A stretch of 11,651 nt of DNA. It comes from a bacterium. Lineage in GTDB: Bacteria; Actinomycetota; Acidimicrobiia; Acidimicrobiales; UBA8592. Under the pieces are notes generated by a model. That model ran no database searches and had not been told where the DNA came from. It worked only from the letters and a program-made list of their open reading frames with translations. Location of the stretch: NCBI GenBank assembly GCA_002713605.1, contig PATL01000027.1, forward strand, positions 9,235-20,885. Reading direction: 5' to 3'. The position numbers and the translations under genes were made by a program. Below are positions 1 to 8,506 of the stretch, piece after piece (the first letter of the stretch is position 1; every line of letters starts with the position of its first letter).

Positions 1-773
1 GGTTCCTCTGAGAATGGAACAATATCTATCTTTTCTCCTCTTAGCTCATTCACAATCATTCGTACACGTGCTCCACTTGCACCTACACAAGCCCCAACTG
101 GGTCTACGTTAGGGTCATTTGACCAGACGGCTATTTTAGTTCGGTGACCTGGTTCTCGAGCGCAGGATTTAATTTCAACTATTCCATCTGCAATCTCAGG
201 TACCTCTAATTCGAATAATCGCTTTATAAGCCCTGGATGTGTTCTACTTACAACTATTTGAGGACCTTTAGCAGTTTTACGAACTTCAACAATATAGGCT
301 TTGATCCTGGTATTACTATCAGGCCTTTCATTGGGGACCTGTTCGGCTCGAGGCAGAAGGGCTTCTACGCGTCCTAAGTCTAACAGTGTGTAACGACTGT
401 CACTTTGTTGGATGATTCCTGTAACAATGTCTCCTTCACGTCCTGCATATTCCTCGTATTTCTGTTCGCGCTCTTCCTCTCGGATACCTTGAGCGAGTAC
501 TTGCTTAAATGCAAGGGCCGCTATTCTCCCAAAGTTATCTGGTGTTACCTCAAATTCTTCTCCGAATGGTTCACCTTCGTCATCAAGCTCTTGAGCTATA
601 ACCCGATATTCCATGGTGTCAGGATCTATGGTCACCCACGCATATTCATGTGCCCCAGGCATTTTTTTATAGGCTGATTCTAAAGCATCAGCTAGAACTG
701 CATACAGAACCTCAGGTCGCATCCCCTTATCTGCTGCTATTGCATTTATAGCTTCTTTCATTTCTGCGTTCAT
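1..773 (-). CDS. nusA: Transcription termination/antitermination factor NusA (partial, 3' end beyond window)
   Basis: NusA binds RNA polymerase and nascent RNA and modulates pausing, termination and antitermination. Reading the minus strand from the ATG at 773 gives 257 codons open to the left edge, so the gene is truncated by the window and not broken. Seen in the translation: an N-terminal polymerase-binding domain (about residues 1-105, starting MNAEMKEAINAIAADKGM); an S1 RNA-binding domain from about residue 112 (EGDIVTGII, LLDLGRVEALLPRAEQ, VVSRTHPGLIKRLFE); and the start of KH1 (SCAREPGHRTKIAV, DPVGACVGASGARV, GEKIDIV). Any second KH domain and C-terminal repeats lie outside. Two adjacent ATGs occur, at 776 and 773. 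An AGGAG at 779-783 lies 2 bases from the first and 5 from the second, so I favour 773. It follows rimP by 13 bases, the usual rimP-nusA pairing. Identification is very secure. Confidence 0.96.
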   Translation of the reverse strand, partial: MNAEMKEAINAIAADKGMRPEVLYAVLADALESAYKKMPGAHEYAWVTIDPDTMEYRVIAQELDDEGEPFGEEFEVTPDNFGRIAALAFKQVLAQGIREEEREQKYEEYAGREGDIVTGIIQQSDSRYTLLDLGRVEALLPRAEQVPNERPDSNTRIKAYIVEVRKTAKGPQIVVSRTHPGLIKRLFELEVPEIADGIVEIKSCAREPGHRTKIAVWSNDPNVDPVGACVGASGARVRMIVNELRGEKIDIVPFSEE

Positions 774-786
774 CATTTCTCCTTAT

Positions 787-1278
787 CTATGAAACACCTA
801 GGTGAGTTTTTCGTGAGCCGGGTTTGGGATTCTTCTCCCATTTAAAAACGGTCTTAGCTGATGTAACATCGTTAAGATTAATTTCATCTTTCGTGCCTTT
901 ATCGTCTTCGATTGTCAATATTTCTTTGTTTATTTTGACTAGCATTCCTTCATATCTGCGCTCTCCTTCAACATGTGAGCCGAGCTTTACTGAGATGCGT
1001 TCATTTATTGCACCAAGGTAATGATCTTTTTTTCGCAGTTTGCGCTCCAGACCGGGACTTGAAACTTCTAACGTGTATTTATTTTGTATCAGGTCCTGTT
1101 TATCAAGTTCTGCCGAGATATTTCTATTAATATCCACTAATTCATCGATACTAACTCCGGATTTTGAATTAATGGTCACTTTTAGAATGCCGCCATTTAG
1201 TTCAATATCATAGAGTTCAAATTCTAAAGGTAGCAGAAGAGCTTCCACTATTTCATTTACTTTTTGCGTTATTGCCAT
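787..1278 (-). CDS. rimP: Ribosome maturation factor RimP
   Basis: RimP assists late assembly of the 30S ribosomal subunit in the cytoplasm. The product is 163 residues, close to the family's usual ~150. It has the two-part layout: an N-terminal alpha/beta domain (about residues 1-85) ending in the family hallmark YTLEVSSPGLERKL (about residues 68-81), then a small C-terminal barrel (about 90-150) with RYEGMLVKI and an NDVTSAKTVFKWE end. The ATG at 1278 is preceded by a good AGGAG four bases upstream. The gene is first in a short unit with nusA, the classic neighbour. It is separated from the upstream ispG by a strong terminator, so it probably has its own promoter or depends on readthrough. 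Nothing unusual was seen in the protein. Confidence 0.95.
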   Translation of the reverse strand: MAITQKVNEIVEALLLPLEFELYDIELNGGILKVTINSKSGVSIDELVDINRNISAELDKQDLIQNKYTLEVSSPGLERKLRKKDHYLGAINERISVKLGSHVEGERRYEGMLVKINKEILTIEDDKGTKDEINLNDVTSAKTVFKWEKNPKPGSRKTHLGVS

Positions 1279-1305
1279 TCTTCTCCTTTCAAAAACTAGG
1301 ACTGA

Positions 1306-1335
1306 TAAACAAAAGGCGTGGGATACCCCACGCCT
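1306..1335 (-). terminator. Rho-independent terminator between ispG and rimP
   Basis: On the minus strand a perfect 9-bp GC-rich stem (AGGCGTGGG at 1335-1327 pairing with CCCACGCCT at 1322-1314) closes a 4-base loop. It is followed at once by a T-rich run (TTTTGTTT). This is a textbook intrinsic terminator for minus-strand transcription. It sits about 80 bases after the ispG stop and about 28 bases before the rimP start, so it should end the long rpsB-to-ispG transcript. A TATAAT box lies upstream of it, so it could also act as a leader terminator for rimP-nusA. Confidence 0.85.
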
Positions 1336-1362
1336 CGCTCCATTGGATTAAAGACATATAGG

Positions 1363-1368
1363 ATTATA
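1363..1368 (-). promoter_or_regulatory. Possible -10 box for rimP-nusA transcription
   Basis: A perfect TATAAT hexamer reads on the minus strand inside the ispG-rimP gap. I see no good -35 hexamer 16-18 bases upstream (the best is CGATGA), so the call rests on the -10 alone. If it is real, transcription would begin near 1356 and the leader would contain the terminator hairpin before reaching rimP. Confidence 0.35.
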
Positions 1369-1415
1369 GCTCTTTTTTGCTGGAATCATCGTTACATCAG
1401 CTTTTGGCTTGAATG

Positions 1416-2636
1416 CTAAATTTCTCTTATCAGATTAACCCGTGAACCATCTTCGTTAGCATCTTCACCTTGGATAGCTAGTAGTTTTTTGCGGTCTTTC
1501 TCGGCTTCCTTTTGAGCCTTTTCCATATCTGCCCTTGCAAGGGCAGCCTCAAAACCATTCTCGGTGATAAATTCAGCCCATTGGACTAGAGTCTCGACCA
1601 TTTCATCTTCTTTTACGACCGCTACGTTTTGTCCTTTCACGAAAAGGTGGCCACGTTTATTACCTGCAGCTATTCCAAGATCAGCATCTCTTGCTTCTCC
1701 AGGTCCATTAACGACACAACCCATTACAGCAATTTGTAGCGGGATTTGTTTATTCTCAAAAGCCGTCTGGGCTTGTGACGCAACAGCGTATACATCGATT
1801 TCTGCTCGCCCACAACTGGGACATGCGATCAGGTCTATATTTTTTCTCTCTCGCAACCCTAAAGCCTCTAAGAGTTGGCGTCCGGCCTTGGCTTCTTGCA
1901 CTGGGTCTGCCGTCAGTGAATACCTTATGGTGTCTCCAATACCCTCTAGTAATAAGCTTGCTATACCTGCAGTAGATTTGATTAGTCCTGTCGGTGGAGG
2001 TCCAGCCTCTGTCACGCCGAGATGTAGGGGGTAGTCTGTAGCCATACTGAGTTGACGATAAGCCTCGACCATTAATGAAACGTTCGATGCTTTGACAGAT
2101 ATCTTTACTTGCTCGAAGCCGACTTCATCAAAATAACTTAGTTCTGTCAGCGCAGATTCTACCATTGCTTCAGGTGTAACTTTTCCGCCATGCTTCTCAT
2201 ATAGTTCAGGGTGGAGTGAACCTCCATTTACACCAATTCTAATCGGGACAGATTTTTCCCCAGCGGCTTCAGCAACGGCTTTGATGTGTGCTGGTTTTCG
2301 AATGTTCCCAGGATTAAGCCGAAGACAGTCTACTCCTGAAGCGATTGCCGCTAAGGCCATTTTATATTGATTGTGGACATCAGCAACGATTGGAACTGGT
2401 GACCTTGGCACTATCTGCGCTAATCCTTCAGCTGCTTCATAATCATTACATGTGCACCGAACAATGTCAGCTCCCGCTGCTGCAAGAGAATAGATTTGCT
2501 GCAGTGTCGCATCGACGTTAGAGGTTTTCGTAGTGGTCATGGACTGCACTGTTATGGGCGAATTACCCCCAACAGGTACGTCTCCGACAAGTATCTGTCG
2601 TGTTTTTTTTCGTTCTATTGATGAAGTGTTATCCAT
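1416..2636 (-). CDS. ispG: 4-hydroxy-3-methylbut-2-en-1-yl diphosphate synthase (IspG/GcpE)
   Basis: IspG is a [4Fe-4S] enzyme of the MEP isoprenoid pathway. It converts 2-C-methyl-D-erythritol 2,4-cyclodiphosphate to HMBPP. The 406-residue product shows the TIM-barrel part (about 15-265; VQSMTTTKT, GADIVRCT, PIVADVH, LRLNPGNI, RIGVNGGS, LGVTEAG) and the iron-sulfur domain with CPSCGR (C272, C275), C307 in GCVVNGPGEA and the conserved glutamate E314. It is the compact bacterial form without the plant-type insert. A charged tail of about 40 residues (about 367-406, rich in K/E/D) follows the fold and is longer than in E. coli IspG (372 aa). The gene starts 10 bases after the rseP stop, with no recognisable Shine-Dalgarno, so coupling to rseP translation is likely. 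Dxr of the same pathway lies two genes upstream. Confidence 0.97.
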   Translation of the reverse strand: MDNTSSIERKKTRQILVGDVPVGGNSPITVQSMTTTKTSNVDATLQQIYSLAAAGADIVRCTCNDYEAAEGLAQIVPRSPVPIVADVHNQYKMALAAIASGVDCLRLNPGNIRKPAHIKAVAEAAGEKSVPIRIGVNGGSLHPELYEKHGGKVTPEAMVESALTELSYFDEVGFEQVKISVKASNVSLMVEAYRQLSMATDYPLHLGVTEAGPPPTGLIKSTAGIASLLLEGIGDTIRYSLTADPVQEAKAGRQLLEALGLRERKNIDLIACPSCGRAEIDVYAVASQAQTAFENKQIPLQIAVMGCVVNGPGEARDADLGIAAGNKRGHLFVKGQNVAVVKEDEMVETLVQWAEFITENGFEAALARADMEKAQKEAEKDRKKLLAIQGEDANEDGSRVNLIREI

Positions 2637-2646
2637 TATTTACATT

Positions 2647-3912
2647 CTAGAGGGATATTGGGTCAGCTATGTCTAGGTAGATAGCTGCTAGGCCTATAGC
2701 GATCAACACAAAGACCACCATATAGGTGAGCGGTAGCAGCTTCGAAGCATCTGCATGGTACCGAGTGCCTTTTCGGCTCCTTAGACGCTCGTAGAAAGCA
2801 ATCATTACATGACCACCGTCTAAAGGCAACAAAGGGATTAAGTTAAAAATCCCTATGAATACGTTAATTGTTGCTAGGAAAAGAAATAAACCTGTCCAGC
2901 CTGTTTCAGTTAGTTCAGCACCTAAACGCGTTGCGCCGACTACAGAGACTATTCTTCCCTCATCTCCTTCGCCAACACCTATATTGGTTGGAGACTGCTG
3001 AGAATCTAGATCAAAAACTTTTGCGAAGAAATCGCCTAATCCGGAGGGACTAAAGAAATTTCCTAAACCCTTTATTGTTTCAGAAGTAAGAAGTCCAAAT
3101 TGCTCGCCAGTTTCACCCAAGGCGTCAATGGGGCCGGACTTTACAGTACTAAATCTAGTTCTCTCGATGCCAATGAACCCGTAGTCCTGTCCGCCCTCAT
3201 TAGCTAGGCGAGATCCAACAATTCCTTGAAATGTCATGAGGTCTCCGTTTCGGGAAACTTGGACAGTTACTTCCTGATTGGGTAAACCTGCAATGTTTGT
3301 AGCAAAATCCCACCAGTCGACAATGGGCACTCCATTGAGCGCGATAATTCGATCACCAGCTTCAATTCCCATTATCTCTGCGGGCCCACCGCTGCGAAGA
3401 TCTTTCACTGTCCAGTCAGATTCATCTGTGTTTATACCATTACCAACCAAAACTGCGTACAAGAGGGCTAAAGCTATTAAAAAATGCATTAGAGATCCTG
3501 CACTTGCTAGAAGGAGCCGTTGCCCGAATTTGGCATTTCTGTAAGCTCTGTGTTCATCTTCAGGGGGGACAGGGTCAAGATTATTCATTCCAATTACCCT
3601 TACATAAGCCCCAGCGGGAATGCCTTTGAGGCCGTATTCTGTTTCACCTCTAGTGAACGACCAAATTTTTGGTCCGAATCCGATAAAGAATTCAGTAACC
3701 TTCATTCCAGCTCTTCTAGCTGCTAAATAATGCCCCAGCTCGTGCAAAAACAGCATTGCGACTAACGAGAGTACGACAATAACGCCTGCGAAACCCGTGC
3801 TCATGGCAAGCAAAACAAAAAGAAACAGCACGGTGATTATTCCCACTGGGGAGTTTGCCTCCTGAGGGAAGCTATCTGTAACCTCACTGCTTCGTAAAGT
3901 TTCCTCAGCCAT
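2647..3912 (-). CDS. rseP: RseP/site-2-protease family intramembrane zinc metalloprotease
   Basis: Members of this family cut membrane-spanning regulators (anti-sigma factors, for example) and remnant signal peptides inside the membrane. The 421-residue product has a hydrophilic N-terminus of about 20 residues, then membrane segments at about 23-55, with the zinc motif HELGH at 57-61. One PDZ domain follows (about 165-225; GPAEIMGIEAGDRIIALNG), then a third membrane segment carrying NLIPLLPLDGGH (357-368, D365 the likely third zinc ligand), and a last segment at about 393-412. There is one PDZ domain where E. coli RseP has two. The motif usually written GPxxNF reads GSLMHF at 139-144. The start codon lies inside the end of dxr (8-base overlap), implying translational coupling. 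The substrate cannot be told from the sequence. Confidence 0.93.
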   Translation of the reverse strand: MAEETLRSSEVTDSFPQEANSPVGIITVLFLFVLLAMSTGFAGVIVVLSLVAMLFLHELGHYLAARRAGMKVTEFFIGFGPKIWSFTRGETEYGLKGIPAGAYVRVIGMNNLDPVPPEDEHRAYRNAKFGQRLLLASAGSLMHFLIALALLYAVLVGNGINTDESDWTVKDLRSGGPAEIMGIEAGDRIIALNGVPIVDWWDFATNIAGLPNQEVTVQVSRNGDLMTFQGIVGSRLANEGGQDYGFIGIERTRFSTVKSGPIDALGETGEQFGLLTSETIKGLGNFFSPSGLGDFFAKVFDLDSQQSPTNIGVGEGDEGRIVSVVGATRLGAELTETGWTGLFLFLATINVFIGIFNLIPLLPLDGGHVMIAFYERLRSRKGTRYHADASKLLPLTYMVVFVLIAIGLAAIYLDIADPISL

Positions 3913-5077
3913 TTGCCTTGCCTGCTATGAGTTGCTCTGTTACACGGCGTGCTTGCTTGTCAGCTTCATAAATATCGTGTTCCTCTTCTGCTTTACGTCC
4001 GTCGTAGTTATCCAATGCCTGTGCAATCAAGTGAGGTATATCAACCCACTTAATTTGGTAGTTCAGGAAGGCTACAACAGCGACTTCATTGGCAGCGTTT
4101 AACCAAGCAGGGGCTGTTTCGCCTTCTTCTCCAGCTTGGTATGCAAGTCTCAAACATAAGAAATTATCAAAGTCGGGCTGTTCAAATTCGAGTTTTGTAA
4201 CTTCATCCCACTTTATTGATCCCCACTGGGCTTCGCTTCTCTCTGGATAATTTAATGCATAAGTAATAGGTAGCCTCATATCGGGCATTGACAACTGGGC
4301 AATGACTGAACTGTCGACAAACTCAACCATTGAGTGGACGATGGACTGCGGATGAACAATCACGTCTATTTGCTCATATTTGATGCCGAATAACTCATGT
4401 GCTTCGATTATCTCCAGGCCCTTGTTCATGAGTGTGGACGAGTCAATGGTAATTTTGGGGCCCATTTTCCATGTTGGGTGTTCAAGTGCCTCCTCCAGAG
4501 TAACGTTGTCTAATTTATCCGATGAAAATCCTCGAAAGGGACCACCGCTTGCCGTAACGATGAGTCGCTTTATCAACTTCGAGGGGTGATCATAATTTGA
4601 CCGATACCCGTGCAAACATTGATGGAGAGCCGAGTGCTCACTGTCCACGGGGATGATTGAAGATTTCATCGTTTGTCGAGCCTTCTGGACAACTGGGCCT
4701 CCTGCGATAAGAGATTCTTTATTTGCTAACGCAAGAGTCTTCCCTTCCGATAATGCTGCTATGGTCACCGGCAATCCAGCAAATCCGACTATTGCGTTAA
4801 CGACAATATCGCAGGCCACAACTGATTCTTTGAGGGCATCTGGGCCGCTAAGCACAGTTACCGCAGTGAATTCGTCATCCAATACTTCTGCGGCATGGAC
4901 ATCGGACATAATCACTGTTGATGGGTTAAATTCAGTAATTTGTTTTCGAATATGGCCTATGGAGGAACCAGCAGCAAGTACTTCGATATTGAATTTTTCT
5001 GGACTCGCCCTGACTACATCTAGTGTCTGTGTTCCGATTGATCCCGTTGAGCCGAGTAACGCTACATTTTTCATCAA
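3905..5077 (-). CDS. dxr: 1-deoxy-D-xylulose 5-phosphate reductoisomerase
   Basis: Dxr makes 2-C-methyl-D-erythritol 4-phosphate from DXP with NADPH and a divalent metal, the first committed step of the MEP pathway. Seen: the NADPH-binding LLGSTGSIG near the N-terminus (7-15); LANKESLI (117-124); the metal and substrate residues PVDSEHSA (143-150; D145, E147); ASGGPFRG (176-183); LMNKGLEIIEAHELF (216-230, with E222); HPQSIVHSM (242-250); and the C-terminal helical domain (LNAANEVAV). Length is normal at about 390 residues. The open frame can begin at TTG (5075-5077) or at the adjacent ATG (5072-5074). An AGGGA at 5085-5089 lies 7 bases from the TTG and 10 from the ATG, so the start is ambiguous by one codon. 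Downstream it overlaps rseP by 8 bases. Confidence 0.97.
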   Translation of the reverse strand: MMKNVALLGSTGSIGTQTLDVVRASPEKFNIEVLAAGSSIGHIRKQITEFNPSTVIMSDVHAAEVLDDEFTAVTVLSGPDALKESVVACDIVVNAIVGFAGLPVTIAALSEGKTLALANKESLIAGGPVVQKARQTMKSSIIPVDSEHSALHQCLHGYRSNYDHPSKLIKRLIVTASGGPFRGFSSDKLDNVTLEEALEHPTWKMGPKITIDSSTLMNKGLEIIEAHELFGIKYEQIDVIVHPQSIVHSMVEFVDSSVIAQLSMPDMRLPITYALNYPERSEAQWGSIKWDEVTKLEFEQPDFDNFLCLRLAYQAGEEGETAPAWLNAANEVAVVAFLNYQIKWVDIPHLIAQALDNYDGRKAEEEHDIYEADKQARRVTEQLIAGKANG

Positions 5078-5145
5078 CTGTCGTTCCCTATCATATCTAA
5101 AGTGTAAGTCTTAATCTTCTTGATGATGTGAGACACTGAAGTGAT
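5078..5145. other. Short gap between cdsA and dxr
   Basis: These 68 bases hold only the weak AGGGA ribosome-binding site for dxr near 5085-5089. A TATGAT hexamer is readable on the minus strand close to it, with no matching -35 box. No hairpin terminator was seen, so dxr is most likely cotranscribed with cdsA. Confidence 0.5.
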
Positions 5146-6290
5146 TTATGCCATAACAAGAACCATGTAATGAACTGTTGGGATGACGAATAACAGAGTA
5201 TCGCAACGATCTAGTACTCCTCCGTGTCCCGGTAAGACTGTTCCCATATCTTTTATTTTTAAATCTCGCTTAATCAATGATTCTGCAAGGTCACCAATGG
5301 GTGCGATTACTGCCACAACTATCCCATTAAAAGCGCATTTGACAAGCCGAAGGGATCGCCATCAAAGGGTCCTACGTTAAATACAGCTAGTAGAACCCCT
5401 ACGCCAACTGTGGCTAATGTTCCCCCCAACAAACCTTCTATCGTTTTATTCGGACTGACTTCTGTAAGGGGTGAACGTCCGAGGGCTTGTCCTATAAAGT
5501 AACCTCCCATGTCATATCCAGCTGCCAGAAGGATTGCGGCAAGCAGCAGTCCTTTCCCTTTAGGGTCATCCAAAAGGAGAACCGCATGGGAACCTAGGAC
5601 TCCCACATAGACAACTCCTAGAGTCAAAACTGCGAGATTCGGAACAGGCCGCGGTCCACCAATTCCAAGCAAGTACCATAGTGCCCCTGTTAGGAATGTG
5701 AGGAAAAGAACTAACCCAATAGCTCCTTCACCCTTCCAGTAGGCAGCTAGTGGCATTCCTATGGAAGCTACCAGTCCCACAAGGGTTGGGGGTTGCCAGC
5801 CAACTTTATAGAGGCTCTGGAATAACTCAGTTGAAGCTATACCGAGCATCACCGCTATTAAAACAACAGTAGCTATCTTGCTGATTACAAGGCAAAGGAT
5901 GACGATTCCGCCGAGAACAAGCCCAGTGAGGATACGAGTCAACGTTTCTCTGGATCCCAATCCTGACCTTCTTGATTTTTTCCCTTCAGAGATGATTGAT
6001 TCTGTAGTTTCAGCTAAATCAGGTGGCTTCTCGTAGGAAAAGAAATCATCTGTCTTAGAATCCTCACCTATCGTGACATCTATGCGTTGCGTTTGGCTGA
6101 CCGGACTTTCACGATCAGCATCGGGGTCCCATTTGGGACTTTCACTTAACGTTTCCCAATCCTCATTAGGCTCGTCGCTTTTACTTACTTCAACTTTAGG
6201 GAACTGACCTGTAGCTGGCTCGCTCCAATGTGGTAGACCATGGTTTGTTGAACTCCCCTCTGGTCTCTTTGTGTTTTCGTCTTCCGTCAT
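5146..6290 (-). CDS. cdsA: Phosphatidate cytidylyltransferase (CDP-diglyceride synthase), interrupted by a one-base frameshift
   Basis: CdsA makes CDP-diacylglycerol from phosphatidate and CTP, feeding all phospholipid synthesis in the inner membrane. The frame from the ATG at 6290 runs 323 codons and stops at TAG 5319-5321. The family signature continues in the next frame down to TAA 5146-5148: SLIKR, then KDMG, then LPGHGGVLDR and a following D. Restoring one base near 5327-5334 gives a 381-residue protein of normal C-terminus. Residues 1-110 are an unusual acidic, Ser/Glu/Asp-rich cytoplasmic extension. From about 117 come hydrophobic membrane spans, then YDMGGYFIGQALGR (259-272) and SPNKTIEG (279-286), equivalent to the conserved ND-x-G-A and SP-K-T-x-EG motifs. 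A GGAG lies 5 bases before the start. The break is either a sequence error, a true mutation or, less likely, programmed frameshifting. Confidence 0.9.
5319..5334 (-). other. Frameshift site in cdsA
   Basis: In the minus strand the codons run GCG CTT TTA ATG GGA TAG. The downstream frame resumes as AAT GGG ATA GTT. A missing A (or T on the plus strand) in the short T/A run restores a continuous L-L-N-G-I-V-V reading into the catalytic tail. The site is a short homopolymer, a common place for sequencing or assembly indels. It does not match the usual X XXY YYZ slippery heptamer well, because the first base is G and not T. Confidence 0.85.
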
Positions 6291-6315
6291 AACATCTCCA
6301 GAAATCTACCATAGT

Positions 6316-6885
6316 CTAAACTTCTAATAGTTCAGTTTCTTTCTGATCAAGTGCAGCGTTTATTTGGCCCTCAAAGTCTCGTGTCAAAGCATCAATCTTT
6401 TCTGATGCTCTCTTCGCATCGTCCGATGAAACATCCCCTTCTTTATCAAGGTTATCTAGTTCCTGACGAGCTGTTCTTCTGATACCTCGAATGGATACTC
6501 TTCCCTCTTCCGCTAGATTTTTGACTACCTTCACGAGTTGTTTTCGCCTTTCTTCTGTTAGCGGCGGAAAATTCAACCTGAGAATTGAACCATCATTTGC
6601 GGGACTGACTCCAAGGTCAGCGAGGACTATCGCTCTTTCTATAGCCTCGATCGCCCCCTTATCAAAAGGAGCGATTACAAGCAATTGGGCTTCTGGTACT
6701 GAGAAACTGGCAAGTTGTTGCAGTGGGACGTCGCTTCCAAAGTAATCAACTTGTATCCGCTCGACTAAAGCAGGACTTGGACGACCAGTTCTTATTGAAG
6801 AGAACTCGTGTTTCGTTCTAGAGACCGACTTCTCCATTTTTTCTTCTGCTTCAGCAAATAGAAGTTCTATTAACTCGTCACTCAT
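6316..6885 (-). CDS. frr: Ribosome recycling factor
   Basis: RRF works with EF-G to split post-termination ribosomes. The product is 189 residues against a usual ~185. It shows the long three-helix-bundle domain broken by the small beta domain: the N-terminal helix (AEEKMEKSVSRTKHEFSSIRTGR, about 12-34), SPALVERIQVDYFGSDVPLQQLA (about 37-59), VIAPFDKGAIEAIERAI, then DGSILRLNFPPLTEERRKQLVK and RVSIRGIRRTARQELD. All of these are family hallmarks. The SD (TAGGAAG) overlaps the pyrH stop codon 7 bases upstream, so translation is probably coupled to pyrH. Downstream, cdsA begins 25 bases after the stop. An uppS gene often found at this point is not here. Confidence 0.97.
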   Translation of the reverse strand: MSDELIELLFAEAEEKMEKSVSRTKHEFSSIRTGRPSPALVERIQVDYFGSDVPLQQLASFSVPEAQLLVIAPFDKGAIEAIERAIVLADLGVSPANDGSILRLNFPPLTEERRKQLVKVVKNLAEEGRVSIRGIRRTARQELDNLDKEGDVSSDDAKRASEKIDALTRDFEGQINAALDQKETELLEV

Positions 6886-6892
6886 TGTCTTC

Positions 6893-7711
<819 letters not shown>

Positions 7712-8506
7712 TCAGTCACCGATGTATGCTTGGACGAAATTAGTGATGGTACCGGCTCCTAATTTTTGTGCAACTGATTCCTTTTCTCCAAACATTCCTT
7801 GTTCTAAAAGGACTCTTTCACTTAGCCACTTCGAGACTCGCCCTTCAACTATCTTATCCCACGCAGCCTCTGGTTTCCCCTCGGCCTTAGTCACCCCTAG
7901 AGCACTCTCTCTTTCTTTTTCGATGTCTTCTTTAGCTACTTCTTCGCGAGAGAGAGCTGATGGTTTCGCGAAAGCTATGTGAAGCGCAACTTCATGTAAA
8001 GTCTCCGGCGATACGTCTTTACCTTGAACAATAACGCCGTTGATTCCTCGCCCTTCCTGATCGGTATGTAGGTAGACATCAACCAAAGAACCTTCATCAA
8101 TAACAATCTGCTTGACAATTCCCAGTTGTATATTTTCTTTTTTCGAGATACGAAGATCATCTATTTCAGCTTCTTTAGTCAACACAGCGTCTTCACCTCC
8201 TGCGAGAACTAAATCAGCGAGCTCCTGAGTTAATGACAGAAAGTCGCTAGCTTTTGCCGAAAAATCAGTTTCAGATTTGAGCTCAACTATGGCTACTGCC
8301 GCTTCACTTTGTGCAACGGCAATTGCTCCTTCTGCACTCTCTCTATCGCTCCTGCTATCTGCTTTCGCTATTCCCTTTTCGCGGAGCGCTTGTAATGCTG
8401 CATCAAAATCTCCGGCGGACTCATCTAAAGCTCTTTTAGCATCCATCATTCCGGCGCCAGATGCTTGACGGAGTTTTTGTACATCTTTTGCTGTAAATTC
8501 TGGCAT
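7712..8506 (-). CDS. tsf: Elongation factor Ts
   Basis: EF-Ts is the nucleotide exchange factor that recharges EF-Tu from GDP to GTP. The product is 264 residues (E. coli 283). It starts with the UBA-like N-terminal domain, including the hallmark VQKLRQASGAGMMDAKRAL (about 9-27). The EF-Tu-contacting TDF motif is at residues 80-82, in the form KSETDFSAKASDF, followed by the two-part core ending in GTITNFVQAYIGD. The usual CETDF cysteine is serine here. The ATG directly follows the rpsB TAG with no intervening base. A strong SD, AGGAGGAAA, lies inside the last rpsB codons, so the two genes are tightly coupled. The TDF motif makes the assignment secure. Confidence 0.97.
   Translation of the reverse strand: MPEFTAKDVQKLRQASGAGMMDAKRALDESAGDFDAALQALREKGIAKADSRSDRESAEGAIAVAQSEAAVAIVELKSETDFSAKASDFLSLTQELADLVLAGGEDAVLTKEAEIDDLRISKKENIQLGIVKQIVIDEGSLVDVYLHTDQEGRGINGVIVQGKDVSPETLHEVALHIAFAKPSALSREEVAKEDIEKERESALGVTKAEGKPEAAWDKIVEGRVSKWLSERVLLEQGMFGEKESVAQKLGAGTITNFVQAYIGD

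Noticed and set aside
405..677. Plus-strand 90-codon frame
   Set aside because: It lies entirely antisense to nusA, whose domains are clear on the other strand, and it has no recognisable product.
1564..2034. Plus-strand 156-codon frame antisense to ispG
   Set aside because: The opposite strand encodes unmistakable IspG including the Fe-S cysteines, and the frame resembles no known family.
4653..5114. Plus-strand 153-codon frame antisense to dxr
   Set aside because: It is a shadow of the conserved NADPH-binding half of Dxr.
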